Shown here in pieces: positions 8,694-17,088 of a DNA stretch of 64,000 nt. A program made the translations under genes and the position numbers. The notes under the pieces are model-generated. The model was not told the origin of the DNA. It made no database searches and saw only the letters and a list, made by a program, of their open reading frames with translations. Within the stretch, counting starts at the first letter, position 1. Every line of letters starts with the position of its first letter. The DNA lies in assembly GCA_964565775.1 (NCBI GenBank), contig CAZMGB010000018.1, positions 1 through 64,000 on the forward strand, given 5' to 3'. Source of the DNA: CAZMGB01 sp964565775. GTDB lineage: Bacteria; Chloroflexota; Dehalococcoidia; DSTF01; JALHUB01.

Positions 8694-9584
8694 TCACGAC
8701 CTCTCGATTAGCTGGAGCGCGACCCCGTGCGCCGAAGGGCGGTCGACGAGCGCCAGCCGCGTGCCCTCGAAGACGCCCGGTTCCACCCCCGACACCGCCG
8801 CCCCCTTGCCGCGAAGGAAGGCGACAGCCTCCTCGATCCGCTCCACCCGGCACGAGATGGAGAACATGCCCTCGCCCCGCTCATCCAGGAAGCGCGTGAC
8901 CCGGTGCTCGGCCGCAAGAGGCGTCACCAGCTCCACGAAGGCGCCATCCCTGTCGGCGGCCGCGACGCCGGCGGGCAGCCGCGCCAGCCGCAAGCCTGCG
9001 CCTGTCGGCTGGAAGACGGCGTCAGCCTTCAGACCGAGTGTGGCTTCCCAGGTACGGGCCGCCTCCTCCAGATCGCGCACAGCCAGCGCCACGTGGTCCA
9101 GAGCGAGAAGAAGCGGCGAAGATCGACGGTCAGCGGCCACCGCGCCGCTCACATCCAGGCGCTCCACGCCCTCTGAGTCGTCGTCCTCCAGAGGCTGAGC
9201 AAGCTCCACGAGCGTACCGTGGAGGGCGCGCGGGTGAAGGAAGCAGATGAGGCCGACCAGTCCCCGGCGCGGCGCCTGGTCGATTAGCTCCACGCCCTTT
9301 GCCTTCAGCACCCCAACCTCGGTACGGACATCCTCCGTCTCAAAGCAGAAATGGTGGAGGCCCTCGCCCCACCGCGACAGGAAGCGGCCGATGCCGCTAT
9401 CGGGCTCGAGCGGCTCCAGGAGCTCGATCTCACTGTCGCCCACCGTCACGAGCGCCGCCTTCACCGCCTGGTCGCGAACCAGCGCCGTCCTCGCGACCGG
9501 CAGCCCGAGAACGTCCCGGAAGAAGGGCAGGGCCTCTTCGAGGCCCCGGACGACGACACCGACGTGATGGATTCTCTTGATCAT
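8694..9584 (-). CDS. Methylmalonyl-CoA epimerase with a second, degenerate VOC domain
   Basis: 296 aa, about twice the normal epimerase length. Residues 1-130 are a full VOC epimerase unit with metal ligands visible as His in KRIHHVGVV, His in GLHHFCFET and Glu in TLVELAQP. Residues 155-296 form a second VOC unit in which only the first His (ALDHVALAV) is kept: the middle His position reads GMFSISCRV and the last Glu is Gln in VALQLIERS. The second half is therefore probably structural or has another role. Its ATG overlaps the stop of the upstream DinB gene by 4 bp, implying translational coupling. Confidence 0.88.
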   Translation of the reverse strand: MIKRIHHVGVVVRGLEEALPFFRDVLGLPVARTALVRDQAVKAALVTVGDSEIELLEPLEPDSGIGRFLSRWGEGLHHFCFETEDVRTEVGVLKAKGVELIDQAPRRGLVGLICFLHPRALHGTLVELAQPLEDDDSEGVERLDVSGAVAADRRSSPLLLALDHVALAVRDLEEAARTWEATLGLKADAVFQPTGAGLRLARLPAGVAAADRDGAFVELVTPLAAEHRVTRFLDERGEGMFSISCRVERIEEAVAFLRGKGAAVSGVEPGVFEGTRLALVDRPSAHGVALQLIERS

Positions 9585-10114
9585 CCCTCACCCGCGGCCG
9601 ATTGCTCAGCCGGGTCATGGGGCCTCAGCACCTCGCCGTATAGTCCGAGCGCCTCGTCCTCAAGGCCGTCGCGCCAGGCCCAGATCTGCGCCGCGTGCTC
9701 ATCGTAGTGGTCGATCAGCCACTCCCGCAGCAGGCGCTCGGCCGTCCGGCCCTCCGCGAACCGCTCCTCCGGCAGCGCCTCCGCGGCGCGGACGCAGGCG
9801 TCGTGGGCGGCATGCAGCGCCGTGAGCACCTCTGTCGGAGACAGATCGCGCGCCTCCTCCACGAAGCGGGCGTTCCAGCCGTCGACGTCGGAGTAGTCGA
9901 TGCCCTCGGCCCTCGCCCGCTGGCCCGCCGCCATGCGCTCCAGCATGACGGCTATCTCGCGCCCCCAGCCGGCGATGTGGGCGAGGATGTCTTTCGCGGA
10001 CCAGCCCTCCAGCATGGGGAGGGTCATGTGCTCGTCCTGGAGGCCCATGATGGAGGAGAAGAGCTCCTCGTAGCTGGCGGTCAGCGCCGAAAGCAGCGCT
10101 TGTTTGTTGGACAT
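9581..10114 (-). CDS. DinB/ClbS-like four-helix protein
   Basis: 177 aa of the DinB/YfiT-like putative metalloenzyme superfamily. The expected three-His metal site is present: one His in AKDILAHIAGW and two in LIDHYDEHAAQ. Members include thiol transferases, maleylpyruvate-isomerase-like and ClbS self-protection proteins; the substrate is not predictable. It overlaps the epimerase start by 4 bp, so it is expressed with the methylmalonyl-CoA genes. Confidence 0.85.
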   Translation of the reverse strand: MSNKQALLSALTASYEELFSSIMGLQDEHMTLPMLEGWSAKDILAHIAGWGREIAVMLERMAAGQRARAEGIDYSDVDGWNARFVEEARDLSPTEVLTALHAAHDACVRAAEALPEERFAEGRTAERLLREWLIDHYDEHAAQIWAWRDGLEDEALGLYGEVLRPHDPAEQSAAGEG

Positions 10115-10149
10115 TGATGAACCCGTTCCGTTGGCGTGGCGGCTCTCGC

Positions 10150-10620
10150 CTACAGGCCCTCCCGCTTCCGCCAGTTGCGAATGTCCTCCTCGTGCTCTTT
10201 GTCGTGGAATGCAGAGATGCTGAGCAGATTGCGGCCGAACTGCCCCTCCGCCAGGGCAGAGTCCGGCAGCTCAGCCACGGCGTCGAGGAGCATCTGACGG
10301 CAGATCTCCAGCTCGTTGCGTGCCTGGCCCAGCGAGAAGTGGCGGCGCAACGACATCAGCATAGCGTTCCACTCGTCCACCTTCTTGATGTCGAAGGCGG
10401 CAAGCGCCGGGGCGGCGCCGCGCGCCAGGCGCCGGACGTCGGGCAGCGAGAACTCGTCCCAACAGGCGAGGTGAGCCAGCAGGTCCTTCACGGACCAGTC
10501 GCCCACGGCGGGCCTGGTCATCTGGTCGTTGCTCAGCCCCTCCAGCGCGGCGAGGAGATTCTCGCGCGCCTTGGTCATGTCAGCCAGGATCTTCTCCCTA
10601 TCGCTCGATGCTGTCGTCAT
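10150..10620 (-). CDS. DinB/ClbS-like four-helix protein, second copy
   Basis: 156 aa, related in fold and motif order to the next gene downstream: His in VKDLLAHLACW and a His pair in SAFHDKEHEED. It contains a ClbS/DfsB-like middle (about residues 60-90). It lies 35 bp upstream of the other DinB gene. The two could be an old duplication, though they are clearly diverged. Its role in the methylmalonyl-CoA locus is unknown. Confidence 0.83.
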   Translation of the reverse strand: MTTASSDREKILADMTKARENLLAALEGLSNDQMTRPAVGDWSVKDLLAHLACWDEFSLPDVRRLARGAAPALAAFDIKKVDEWNAMLMSLRRHFSLGQARNELEICRQMLLDAVAELPDSALAEGQFGRNLLSISAFHDKEHEEDIRNWRKREGL

Positions 10621-10665
10621 GGCGTCTCTCCCTGAACACGTGCAACATTGGCTACCGGCCTCGGA

Positions 10666-10858
10666 GCCCAGGCCGAAGTCTGGCCTTCGGGATTAGGGCA
10701 CCCACCCATTCCGCGTGACCTGCCAGGCTGAAGCCTGGCCTTCGGGATTGGGGCGCCTTCCCATCGCGTCTGACCTGCCAGGCTGAAGCCTGGCCTTCGG
10801 GATTGGGGCGCCTTCCCATCGCGTCTGACATGCCGGGCTGAAGCCTGGCCTTCCTCGT
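10666..10858. repeat. 55-bp tandem repeats with internal palindrome
   Basis: Three full and one partial unit start at 10666, 10721, 10776 and 10831, a constant 55-bp period. Units 2 and 3 are nearly identical. Each carries the inverted repeat CCAGGCTGAAGCCTGG followed by CCTTCGGGATT. The block fills the gap between the mutase large subunit and the DinB gene. Any reading frame through it is only repeat translation. Confidence 0.9.
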
Positions 10859-10868
10859 TTGGGACTCC

Positions 10869-12518
10869 TTAGACCGCCAGCGGCTCCTTCTGCTCACCCC
10901 AGACGCCGCGCAGCACATCACACATCTCGCCCAGAGTCACGTAGTTCTCCACACACTCGATGAAGATCGGCATCGTGTTGTCGCTGCCGCGCGCTACCTC
11001 CTCGAGACGCTTCAGCAGCGCGCGGACGCGCCCGTCGTCGCGACCGGCGCGGACCTTCGCGAGCCGCTCGCGCTGCCGCTCCCCGACCCGCGGGTCGACG
11101 CGTAGCAGTTCGCCTGCGATAGCCGGACCCGCGCCCGCGAATTTGTTCACTCCCACAACGATGCGCTCGCCTCTCTCCATCTCCCTCTGCATGCGGTAGG
11201 CGTTTTCGTGGATCTCCCGCTGAGGGAAGCCGTTCTCGATGGCTACGAGAGCGCCGCCCATGGCGTCGATGCAGTCGATGTACTCCTGGCCTTCGGCCTG
11301 CACCCGGTCGGTCAGCCACTCGACGTAGTACGAGCCGGCCAGCGGGTCGATGGTGTCGACAACGCCGCTCTCGTGGGCGATGACCTGCTGCGTGCGGAGG
11401 GCAAGCTCGACGGCCTCCTGACTGGGCAGGGCCAGGGCCTCATCCTTGGAGTTGGTGTGGAGGGACTGAGTGCCGCCGAGCACCGCCGCCAGCGCCTGGA
11501 GAGCGGTACGCACGATGTTGTTGTCGGGCTGCTGGGCGGTAAGCGTGGCACCGCCGGTCTGGGTGTGGAATCGGAGCATCATGGACCGGGCATCCCGGGC
11601 GCCGAAGCGGTCCCTCATAATCTTCGCCCACAGCCTGCGGGCGGCCCGGAACTTCGCCACCTCCTCCAGGAAGTTGCTATGGCAGGCGAAGAAGAAGGAG
11701 AGGCGCGGCCCGAACTCGTCGACGGCGAGGCCGACGTCGAGCGCCGCCTGTACGTAGGCGATGGCATCGGCCAGCGTGAAGCCCACCTCCTGGCCGGCGG
11801 TGGAACCCGCCTCGCGTATGTGGTAGCCGCTGATGCTGATGGTGTTCCATGAGGGCAGATGGTCCTTGCAGTAGGAGAAGACGTCCGTGATGAGGCGCAT
11901 CGATGGCCGGGGCGGATAAATGTACGTACCGCGGGCGATGTACTCCTTCAGGATGTCGTTCTGGATGGTGCCGCCCAGCTTGCGCAGGTCGGCCCCTTGC
12001 TTCTTCGCGACCGCCACGTAGAGCGCCAGGAGGATAGGCGCCGTGGCGTTGATCGTCATGGAGGTCGTGACGCGGTTCAGGGGAATGCCCCGAAACAGAA
12101 CCTCCATATCGGCGAGGGAGCAGATGGAGACGCCGGTCTTGCCCACCTCGCCGGCCGCCAGGGGATGGTCGGCGTCATGGCCGATCTGCGTCGGGAGGTC
12201 GAAGGCGACGGAGAGGCCCGTCTGACCCTGCTCCAGCAGATAGTGGTAGCGGCGGTTAGACTCCTCGGCGTCGGCGAAGCCGGCGTACTGGCGCATCGTC
12301 CAGAGCCGGCCGCGGTACATCGTGGGCTGGATGCCGCGGGCGAAGGGGAACTCACCAGGGAAACCCAGCTTCTCGCCGTAGTCCCAGCCCTCCAGGGTCT
12401 CGGACGTGTAGACCGGCTCAACCTCGGCACCCGAGCTCGTCTCGAAGCGCCTCTGCCGCTCAGACGACTTCGTCGCGGCGGACTCGAAGGCCTGTTCCCG
12501 CCGTCCCGTGCTCGACAA
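10869..12518 (-). CDS. Methylmalonyl-CoA mutase large (catalytic) subunit
   Basis: 549 aa. It catalyses the radical interconversion of succinyl-CoA and (R)-methylmalonyl-CoA together with the B12 subunit at 8203-8616. Family landmarks are RGIQPTMYRGRLWTMRQYAG near residue 60, SISGYHIREAG, MMLRFHTQTGGATLTAQQP and LGGTQSLHTNSKDEALALP. The B12 domain is absent, so this is the split form. The length matches archaeal-type alpha subunits. It is the first gene of the locus, 97 nt after the promoter at 12615-12643. A 6-bp GC hairpin (about 12565-12584) lies in its leader. Confidence 0.96.
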   Translation of the reverse strand: MSSTGRREQAFESAATKSSERQRRFETSSGAEVEPVYTSETLEGWDYGEKLGFPGEFPFARGIQPTMYRGRLWTMRQYAGFADAEESNRRYHYLLEQGQTGLSVAFDLPTQIGHDADHPLAAGEVGKTGVSICSLADMEVLFRGIPLNRVTTSMTINATAPILLALYVAVAKKQGADLRKLGGTIQNDILKEYIARGTYIYPPRPSMRLITDVFSYCKDHLPSWNTISISGYHIREAGSTAGQEVGFTLADAIAYVQAALDVGLAVDEFGPRLSFFFACHSNFLEEVAKFRAARRLWAKIMRDRFGARDARSMMLRFHTQTGGATLTAQQPDNNIVRTALQALAAVLGGTQSLHTNSKDEALALPSQEAVELALRTQQVIAHESGVVDTIDPLAGSYYVEWLTDRVQAEGQEYIDCIDAMGGALVAIENGFPQREIHENAYRMQREMERGERIVVGVNKFAGAGPAIAGELLRVDPRVGERQRERLAKVRAGRDDGRVRALLKRLEEVARGSDNTMPIFIECVENYVTLGEMCDVLRGVWGEQKEPLAV

Positions 12519-12614
12519 GGCCAGCCCCTCTCACGTGCTGACACGCGGGCCCTAGACAAAGCTCGACGGCCGAAAGCCGCCGTCGCAACCTGCCACAGAC
12601 CCGCCTTTGTCGTG

Positions 12615-12643
12615 AGTGTAACCCCCGCTCCAGAACGTGTCAA
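12615..12643 (-). promoter_or_regulatory. Promoter for the methylmalonyl-CoA locus
   Basis: Minus-strand -35 TTGACA (12638-12643), a 17-bp spacer and -10 TACACT (12615-12620), located between the mutase gene and the divergent SRPBCC gene. Confidence 0.85.
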
Positions 12644-12714
12644 CGAAGGGGCAGCGGCGCCGCCCCCCGGCCATCCGTGCTATGCTTGGGCGGAGGAAAA
12701 GGGGGCAAGGTTCG

Positions 12715-13101
12715 ATGCTAGTCGAGAAAGTCCTCGCGATAGACGCCTCGCCGTCGGCCATATGGAAGGCGCTCGCCGGCGAGCTGGATGCGGCCTCTCC
12801 CCAGGACTATCGCGTGGAGGAGTCGTCGCCCGACCGGAGTCTGGTGGTGCACGTCAATCTGGCCGGAGGCATCCCGGCACGGATAAGCTATCAGCTCACG
12901 CCGCGCGAGGCGCACACGGAGGTGGCAGCCACCCTGGAGCCCTACGGCTTCCGATCCCGCCTCATCAGCATCATGACCCTGGGGCGCAGCAGCATCAGCT
13001 ATGAGATGGCGCTGGCCGAAGGGCTCCTGAACCTCCGGGCGGCCGTCGAGGGAGCCGGAGACCGGCGGGCGGGGCCCGCACCCTCCGCCGAAGTTGACTG
13101 A
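12715..13101 (+). CDS. SRPBCC-fold protein
   Basis: 128 aa starting at ATG 12715 with an AGGAAAAGGGGG ribosome-binding region upstream. The N-terminus (EKVLAIDASPSAIWKALAGE) is the typical first strand and helix of START/Bet_v1 lipid-binding domains, followed by alternating strands and a long C-terminal helix. Such proteins bind hydrophobic ligands; no ligand can be named. An extended -10 (TGCTATGCT, 12678-12686) lies just upstream. It is divergent from the mutase locus. Confidence 0.72.
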   Translation: MLVEKVLAIDASPSAIWKALAGELDAASPQDYRVEESSPDRSLVVHVNLAGGIPARISYQLTPREAHTEVAATLEPYGFRSRLISIMTLGRSSISYEMALAEGLLNLRAAVEGAGDRRAGPAPSAEVD

Positions 13102-13154
13102 CAGCTCCGGCCGCTCGCCCGCCCTGGGCGAGGCTTCGGAGCCCCGAAGTCCCG

Positions 13155-13163
13155 TGCTATACT
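13155..13163 (+). promoter_or_regulatory. Extended -10 promoter element
   Basis: TGCTATACT: an extended -10 with hexamer TATACT at 13158-13163, about 55 nt before the antiporter start. No convincing -35 is present. Confidence 0.5.
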
Positions 13164-13217
13164 GGGTCTCGGCAAGATGAAACAGACCTCCACTGCCAGG
13201 GCCGAGAGTGACCATCG

Positions 13218-14222
13218 GTGGCCATAGACATCTTTCTCCTCGTAGCCAGCCTCCTGGCCATCCTCCTCGCCGCCGAGCTCTTCACCAACAGCGTCGAATG
13301 GCTGGGCCGCCACCTGGGCCTTAACGAGGGCGCCGTGGGCAGCATCCTCGCGGCCGTCGGTACCGCTATGCCCGAGACTATGATCCCGATAATAGCGATC
13401 CTCTTTGCGGGCGGTGCCGACTCGGAGGAGATAGGCATCGGCGCCATTCTGGGAGCACCGTTCATGCTATCGACGGCGGCCTTCTTCGTCACGGGCACCG
13501 CTGTCATCCTCTTCGCCCGGAGTGGTCGCCGGCCGCCGGAGATGAGCGTGAACACCGAGATCCTGCGCCGCGACATGGGCTACTTCCTGGTAGTCTACGC
13601 CGCTGCCATTCTGGCCACCCTCTTGCCGCACGGCGGCTACAAGCACGGCGTCGCCTTCCTGCTTCTCGGTCTGTACCTTGTCTACGCCTACCGCACCCTG
13701 GCGACGGAAGGCGAGATGGAGGAAACGCTGAATCCACTCCACTTCGGCAGAGCCCTGCGGATCCAGGCAAACGAGCCGCCCGTCCTCCTCACGGCAATTC
13801 AGTTCGCGGTGGCCCTCGCGATGATCATCGGCGGCGCCAGGGTCTTCGTCAGCAGCCTGGAGAACGTGGCGCATACCCTCGGCGCCCCGCCGCTGGTGCT
13901 GGCCCTCATCCTGGCGCCCCTGGCCACGGAGCTGCCCGAGAAGTTCAACAGCGTCCTCTGGGTCCGCGAGGGCAAAGACACCCTGGCGATGGGGAACATT
14001 AGCGGCGCCATGGTGTTTCAGAGCTGTATTCCCGTGGCAATCGGCGTGAGCTTCACGCCCTGGGAGTTGAGTCAGCCGGCGCTGGTCTCCGCCAGCATCG
14101 CCATCGTCTCGACGGGCATCGTCTACCTCTCCCTCCGCAGGCGCGGCGTTCTCAGCCCGGCCGTTCTGGCGCGCGCGGGCATCCTCTACGTGGCTTTCGT
14201 GCTCTACGTGGTGCTGAGGTAG
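13218..14222 (+). CDS. Sodium/calcium exchanger family protein
   Basis: 334 aa, starting at GTG 13218, with about ten transmembrane segments. It shows the two inverted alpha-repeats of the CaCA superfamily: the first around NEGAVGSILAAVGTAMPET and the second around LALILAPLATELPEKFNS, each with the acidic residue needed for ion binding. This is the YrbG-like bacterial antiporter type in the inner membrane. Spacing suggests it may be transcribed alone. Confidence 0.88.
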   Translation: MAIDIFLLVASLLAILLAAELFTNSVEWLGRHLGLNEGAVGSILAAVGTAMPETMIPIIAILFAGGADSEEIGIGAILGAPFMLSTAAFFVTGTAVILFARSGRRPPEMSVNTEILRRDMGYFLVVYAAAILATLLPHGGYKHGVAFLLLGLYLVYAYRTLATEGEMEETLNPLHFGRALRIQANEPPVLLTAIQFAVALAMIIGGARVFVSSLENVAHTLGAPPLVLALILAPLATELPEKFNSVLWVREGKDTLAMGNISGAMVFQSCIPVAIGVSFTPWELSQPALVSASIAIVSTGIVYLSLRRRGVLSPAVLARAGILYVAFVLYVVLR

Positions 14223-14227
14223 TGAAA

Positions 14228-14251
14228 GCGCCCCGTCATGCGACGGAGCGC
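14228..14251. terminator. Hairpin between convergent genes
   Basis: GCGC, CCGTC, ATGC loop, GACGG, GCGC: a nested hairpin just after the antiporter stop and before the stop of the convergent gene at 14280. No clear U-tract. It probably serves as a termination or decay barrier. Confidence 0.45.
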
Positions 14252-14279
14252 CCGGCATATGTAGCCCGCGGGAGAGCCT

Positions 14280-15095
14280 CTAGGCCGCCTGCGTGGACTT
14301 AGCCTGCCCTTCGGCCGTCCGGGCGCGTCTCTTCATGTCTTGCTGCGCCGCCCGTAGCAACGAGCTAGGATTGCGCCTGTTGCTGCCGTAGCTGCTCAGC
14401 CCGAAGCGAACGCCGATGCCCGCCTGCGCGGGGAGTGCCTCGCACAGCGATCGTACCAGCCTCGCGGCCGCTTCCTCGGTCGCCTTGTCGTCCACCCTGC
14501 CGAGAATGACCCCCAGTTGATCGCCGCTGAGGAGAGCGGCGACATCGGTGGAGCGGGTTCCCCTGCTGAGCTCATCGGCGGCGGTACGCAGGAGATCGGA
14601 CTTGACGCCGCTGGCGGACCCGCCCCGGCGGCTGTCCATGCCTTCCAGACGCAGGAGCATCACGGCGAACGATGAGCCATGCAGCTTGGCCCTTTCGCAC
14701 TCTATGGACAGCCAATCGTAGAAGTAGCGTCTGTTGTGAAGGCCGGTCGTGTCGTCATAGAGGGTGCTCCAGGCGACGAGCGCCTCCTGGGTCTTGAGGG
14801 CGTGTCGCCGCAGAAGGAGCGCCGCCACGCCGAGGCTCACACACGTGCCCCCGAGCACAAACGTGAGCACTACCTGTCTGCTGTAGTCTTCAACGGAGAG
14901 GCCGCTGGGGAGCCAGGGTACGGCCCAGGCCAGGAAGAACAGCATCGCCGTCCAAAACGCAACACCTGTCACGCGCGCCCGCCAGAGCAGCGCGATGTAG
15001 CGCTGACGGAGGCTCCTGGTGGGGCCCGGCTGATGGACTGCCTCCCGCTCCGCGTCCTCGAAATCGATTGGGGTGGCGGCCGGTGCCTGCTTCAT
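14280..15095 (-). CDS. Membrane protein with degenerate GGDEF domain
   Basis: 271 aa from the ATG at 15095, which has a GGAGGAG Shine-Dalgarno. Two transmembrane helices (about residues 45-65 and 75-95) precede a GGDEF-fold domain that begins YDDTTGLHNRRYFYDWL. At the active-site turn the sequence reads LLSGDQLGVIL instead of a GGDEF signature, so diguanylate cyclase activity is unlikely; a c-di-GMP- or nucleotide-binding or scaffold role is possible. It is the first of five adjacent genes with signalling-like, mostly degenerate domains. Confidence 0.8.
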   Translation of the reverse strand: MKQAPAATPIDFEDAEREAVHQPGPTRSLRQRYIALLWRARVTGVAFWTAMLFFLAWAVPWLPSGLSVEDYSRQVVLTFVLGGTCVSLGVAALLLRRHALKTQEALVAWSTLYDDTTGLHNRRYFYDWLSIECERAKLHGSSFAVMLLRLEGMDSRRGGSASGVKSDLLRTAADELSRGTRSTDVAALLSGDQLGVILGRVDDKATEEAAARLVRSLCEALPAQAGIGVRFGLSSYGSNRRNPSSLLRAAQQDMKRRARTAEGQAKSTQAA

Positions 15096-15383
15096 CGGCT
15101 CCTCCTTCTCCAGTGAAGGCCGGGCGTCGGACAAACGCCTCCACTCCAAGAATCGGAGCAGTGGCGCCTCACGTGAACCGCGCAGCAGACGGCTCGCTCG
15201 CCTCCAGAGATCGGGCACCGGGCAGATACCTTTCGACAGCGGCTTAGCCTCACCCCGCCTCTACTTCCTCTATCGGCACTCAGCGGCAAATCATCATCCC
15301 CCACTCGAAGGAGGAGCGGCTCTATCGAAAGGTAGAGACGGCGGGCGAACGCGAGAGTGCGCCGATCCCGGCGACGACATCCG

Positions 15384-16085
15384 CTAGAAAGAGGTGGGGA
15401 GTTCGGCGGAGCGCACTGCTGCCAGCGCCGCCGAGGTGCGGTCCGATACGCCCAGCTTACGGAAGATGTGATGGACGTGGGTCTTGACCGTTCCCACGCG
15501 CAGACCGAGGTCCAGGGCTATCTCTTTGTTGCTGAGGCCCTCCACAAGGGAGCGGAGCACCTGGCTCTCCCGCTCGCTGAGGGCATGGAACGGCGGCACG
15601 GGCCGCGGCCGACCGCCGACGGAGCGCAGGCCGGGCGTGGACGCCAGGCAGGCGACGAGGTGGTGGGCGGCACCCGGGTCGACTACAGCGCCCCCGCGGC
15701 TCACTACCCTGACGGCTTCCAGGAGGAACTCGCCGCCGACCTCTCGCGAGAGATAGCCTTGCGCGCCCGCCCGTAGCGCGACGACCAGGGCCTCCGCCGA
15801 TGCCCCCTCGCGGACGACGATGACGCCGGTGCGCCGAAGGCCGTTGGCGATGCGGCGAATGGACTCCACGCTGCCGGGCTCGGACGGGTCCAGCCCGACG
15901 AGCGCGACCGCCGGCGAGAGCTCCTCAGCCTGCTGGACGGCCTCCTCAGCGGTGGTGGCCTCACCCACGACCGTCATGTCGGGCGCCCTTTCCAGGAGGC
16001 CGCGCAGGCCCGTGCGCACGACCTCCACCGGCTCGACTATGAGCACCGAAGGCCCGGGATCGCTCGTCGATTCCGAAAGAGTCAT
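15384..16085 (-). CDS. LuxR/NarL-type regulator with atypical receiver domain
   Basis: 233 aa from ATG 16085. The receiver-like domain (about residues 12-130) has lost the phosphorylation site: the acidic pair reads EPVE, the aspartate position falls on Gly in ALVGLDPSEPG, the switch Thr/Ser is replaced in VIVVREGAS, and the Lys is Arg in YLSREVG. The C-terminal helix-turn-helix is intact (LSERESQVLRSLVEGLSNKE, then GTVKTHVHHIFRKLGV). It therefore probably binds DNA without classical phospho-control. There is no histidine kinase gene nearby. Confidence 0.88.
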   Translation of the reverse strand: MTLSESTSDPGPSVLIVEPVEVVRTGLRGLLERAPDMTVVGEATTAEEAVQQAEELSPAVALVGLDPSEPGSVESIRRIANGLRRTGVIVVREGASAEALVVALRAGAQGYLSREVGGEFLLEAVRVVSRGGAVVDPGAAHHLVACLASTPGLRSVGGRPRPVPPFHALSERESQVLRSLVEGLSNKEIALDLGLRVGTVKTHVHHIFRKLGVSDRTSAALAAVRSAELPTSF

Positions 16086-16323
16086 TGCATGGGCGTGGGA
16101 CCTCTCTACGGCTCTGCTCGGCGCAGGCTCGGTCCCCGTGCAGCGCCTGGCCGTTGGCCGATGGCTCGGTCTATGCCACCCACCACTATGCACGATGGAA
16201 GCGAGGGGGCATATGCGGGCAGTTCCCTATTGTGAGAGGCGCGAGGGCTGAGAGGGAGGTCTCCCATCGCCTACAGGGGGAGCGTGTCTTTCGACGGGGG
16301 TGAGGCTGGGGCTCCAGCCGGGG

Positions 16324-16833
16324 CTAGGTCTGGTGCTGCCCGCCCTCCAGCCTCTGGATGAACGCAGCCACACCGTCGGCCATGAGGGCCACCGCCGACT
16401 CGAGCCGCTTGAGGGTGTTCTGCATCTCGCCGGCGGCCTGGGCGACCTCCTGGAATTCGCTGGCGCGGGACTCTGACAGGCCTTTGACCGCTTCGCGCAG
16501 GTGCTGAATCTGCTCTGCGACGGATGTTAGCTGCTCCGAGAACTCCGTCGGGCTGACAGCGGCGACGCCCTCCCGCTCCGCAGGCTTGGCAACCGCCTCC
16601 GCAGGCCTGGCGACCGCCTCCGCAGGCCTGGCGACCGCCTCCGCAGGCCTAGCCGCGAAGAGGCCACTCACCGAGCCCTCCACTCGACCGAATGAGTTGA
16701 GGAGGTCCTGCTGGCCCCTCCTGAGATCGTGCGAAAGGCGCCAGGTGCTGACGACGGCAACCACGGTCAGCAGAAAGACCCCGGCCAGTGCCGCTGAGGC
16801 TCCTGCGGCAGAGAGGACGTCCTGAAGCTCCAC
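16324..16833 (-). CDS. Membrane-anchored coiled-coil protein
   Basis: 169 aa. One N-terminal transmembrane helix (about residues 10-30), a linker with three perfect ARPAEAV heptad copies (21-bp DNA repeats near 16590-16655), then a predicted coiled coil (about 95-160). The layout resembles a small chemoreceptor- or polar-scaffold-like protein, but there is no recognisable signalling domain. It lies in the cluster of degenerate signalling genes. Function unknown. Confidence 0.65.
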   Translation of the reverse strand: MELQDVLSAAGASAALAGVFLLTVVAVVSTWRLSHDLRRGQQDLLNSFGRVEGSVSGLFAARPAEAVARPAEAVARPAEAVAKPAEREGVAAVSPTEFSEQLTSVAEQIQHLREAVKGLSESRASEFQEVAQAAGEMQNTLKRLESAVALMADGVAAFIQRLEGGQHQT

Positions 16834-16904
16834 GGCCAGCTACTCTCTTCTTACGCCGGTAACCGCTACCAGGCAGCAAGGCAGTCCATGCCATCGCACA
16901 TCCA

Positions 16905-16913
16905 ATTCTAGCA
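16905..16913 (-). promoter_or_regulatory. Extended -10 promoter element
   Basis: TGCTAGAAT on the minus strand, about 70 nt before the coiled-coil gene start at 16833. The -35 is weak. The rest of 16914-17088 shows no further feature. Confidence 0.4.
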
Positions 16914-17088
16914 CCATTCCGCTCATCATTGGTATTCTCGGTAAAGATGAGGTAACACTAAAGACTCTCTAACCGGCGATTATGCGGTTCGGCCTATCAA
17001 GTGAACGCCCGATGCGCCGAGAAAGAACATAGCTGGGCCAGCGTCTCCGCACAGGGCGGGCCGTTGTCTCGCAGCACCGAGGAGCGCC

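Noticed and set aside
10666..10858. CRISPR array
   Set aside because: Whole 55-bp units repeat with no unique spacers, and there are no cas genes.
10652..10921. 89-codon frame
   Set aside because: Translation of the 55-bp repeats; no start signal.
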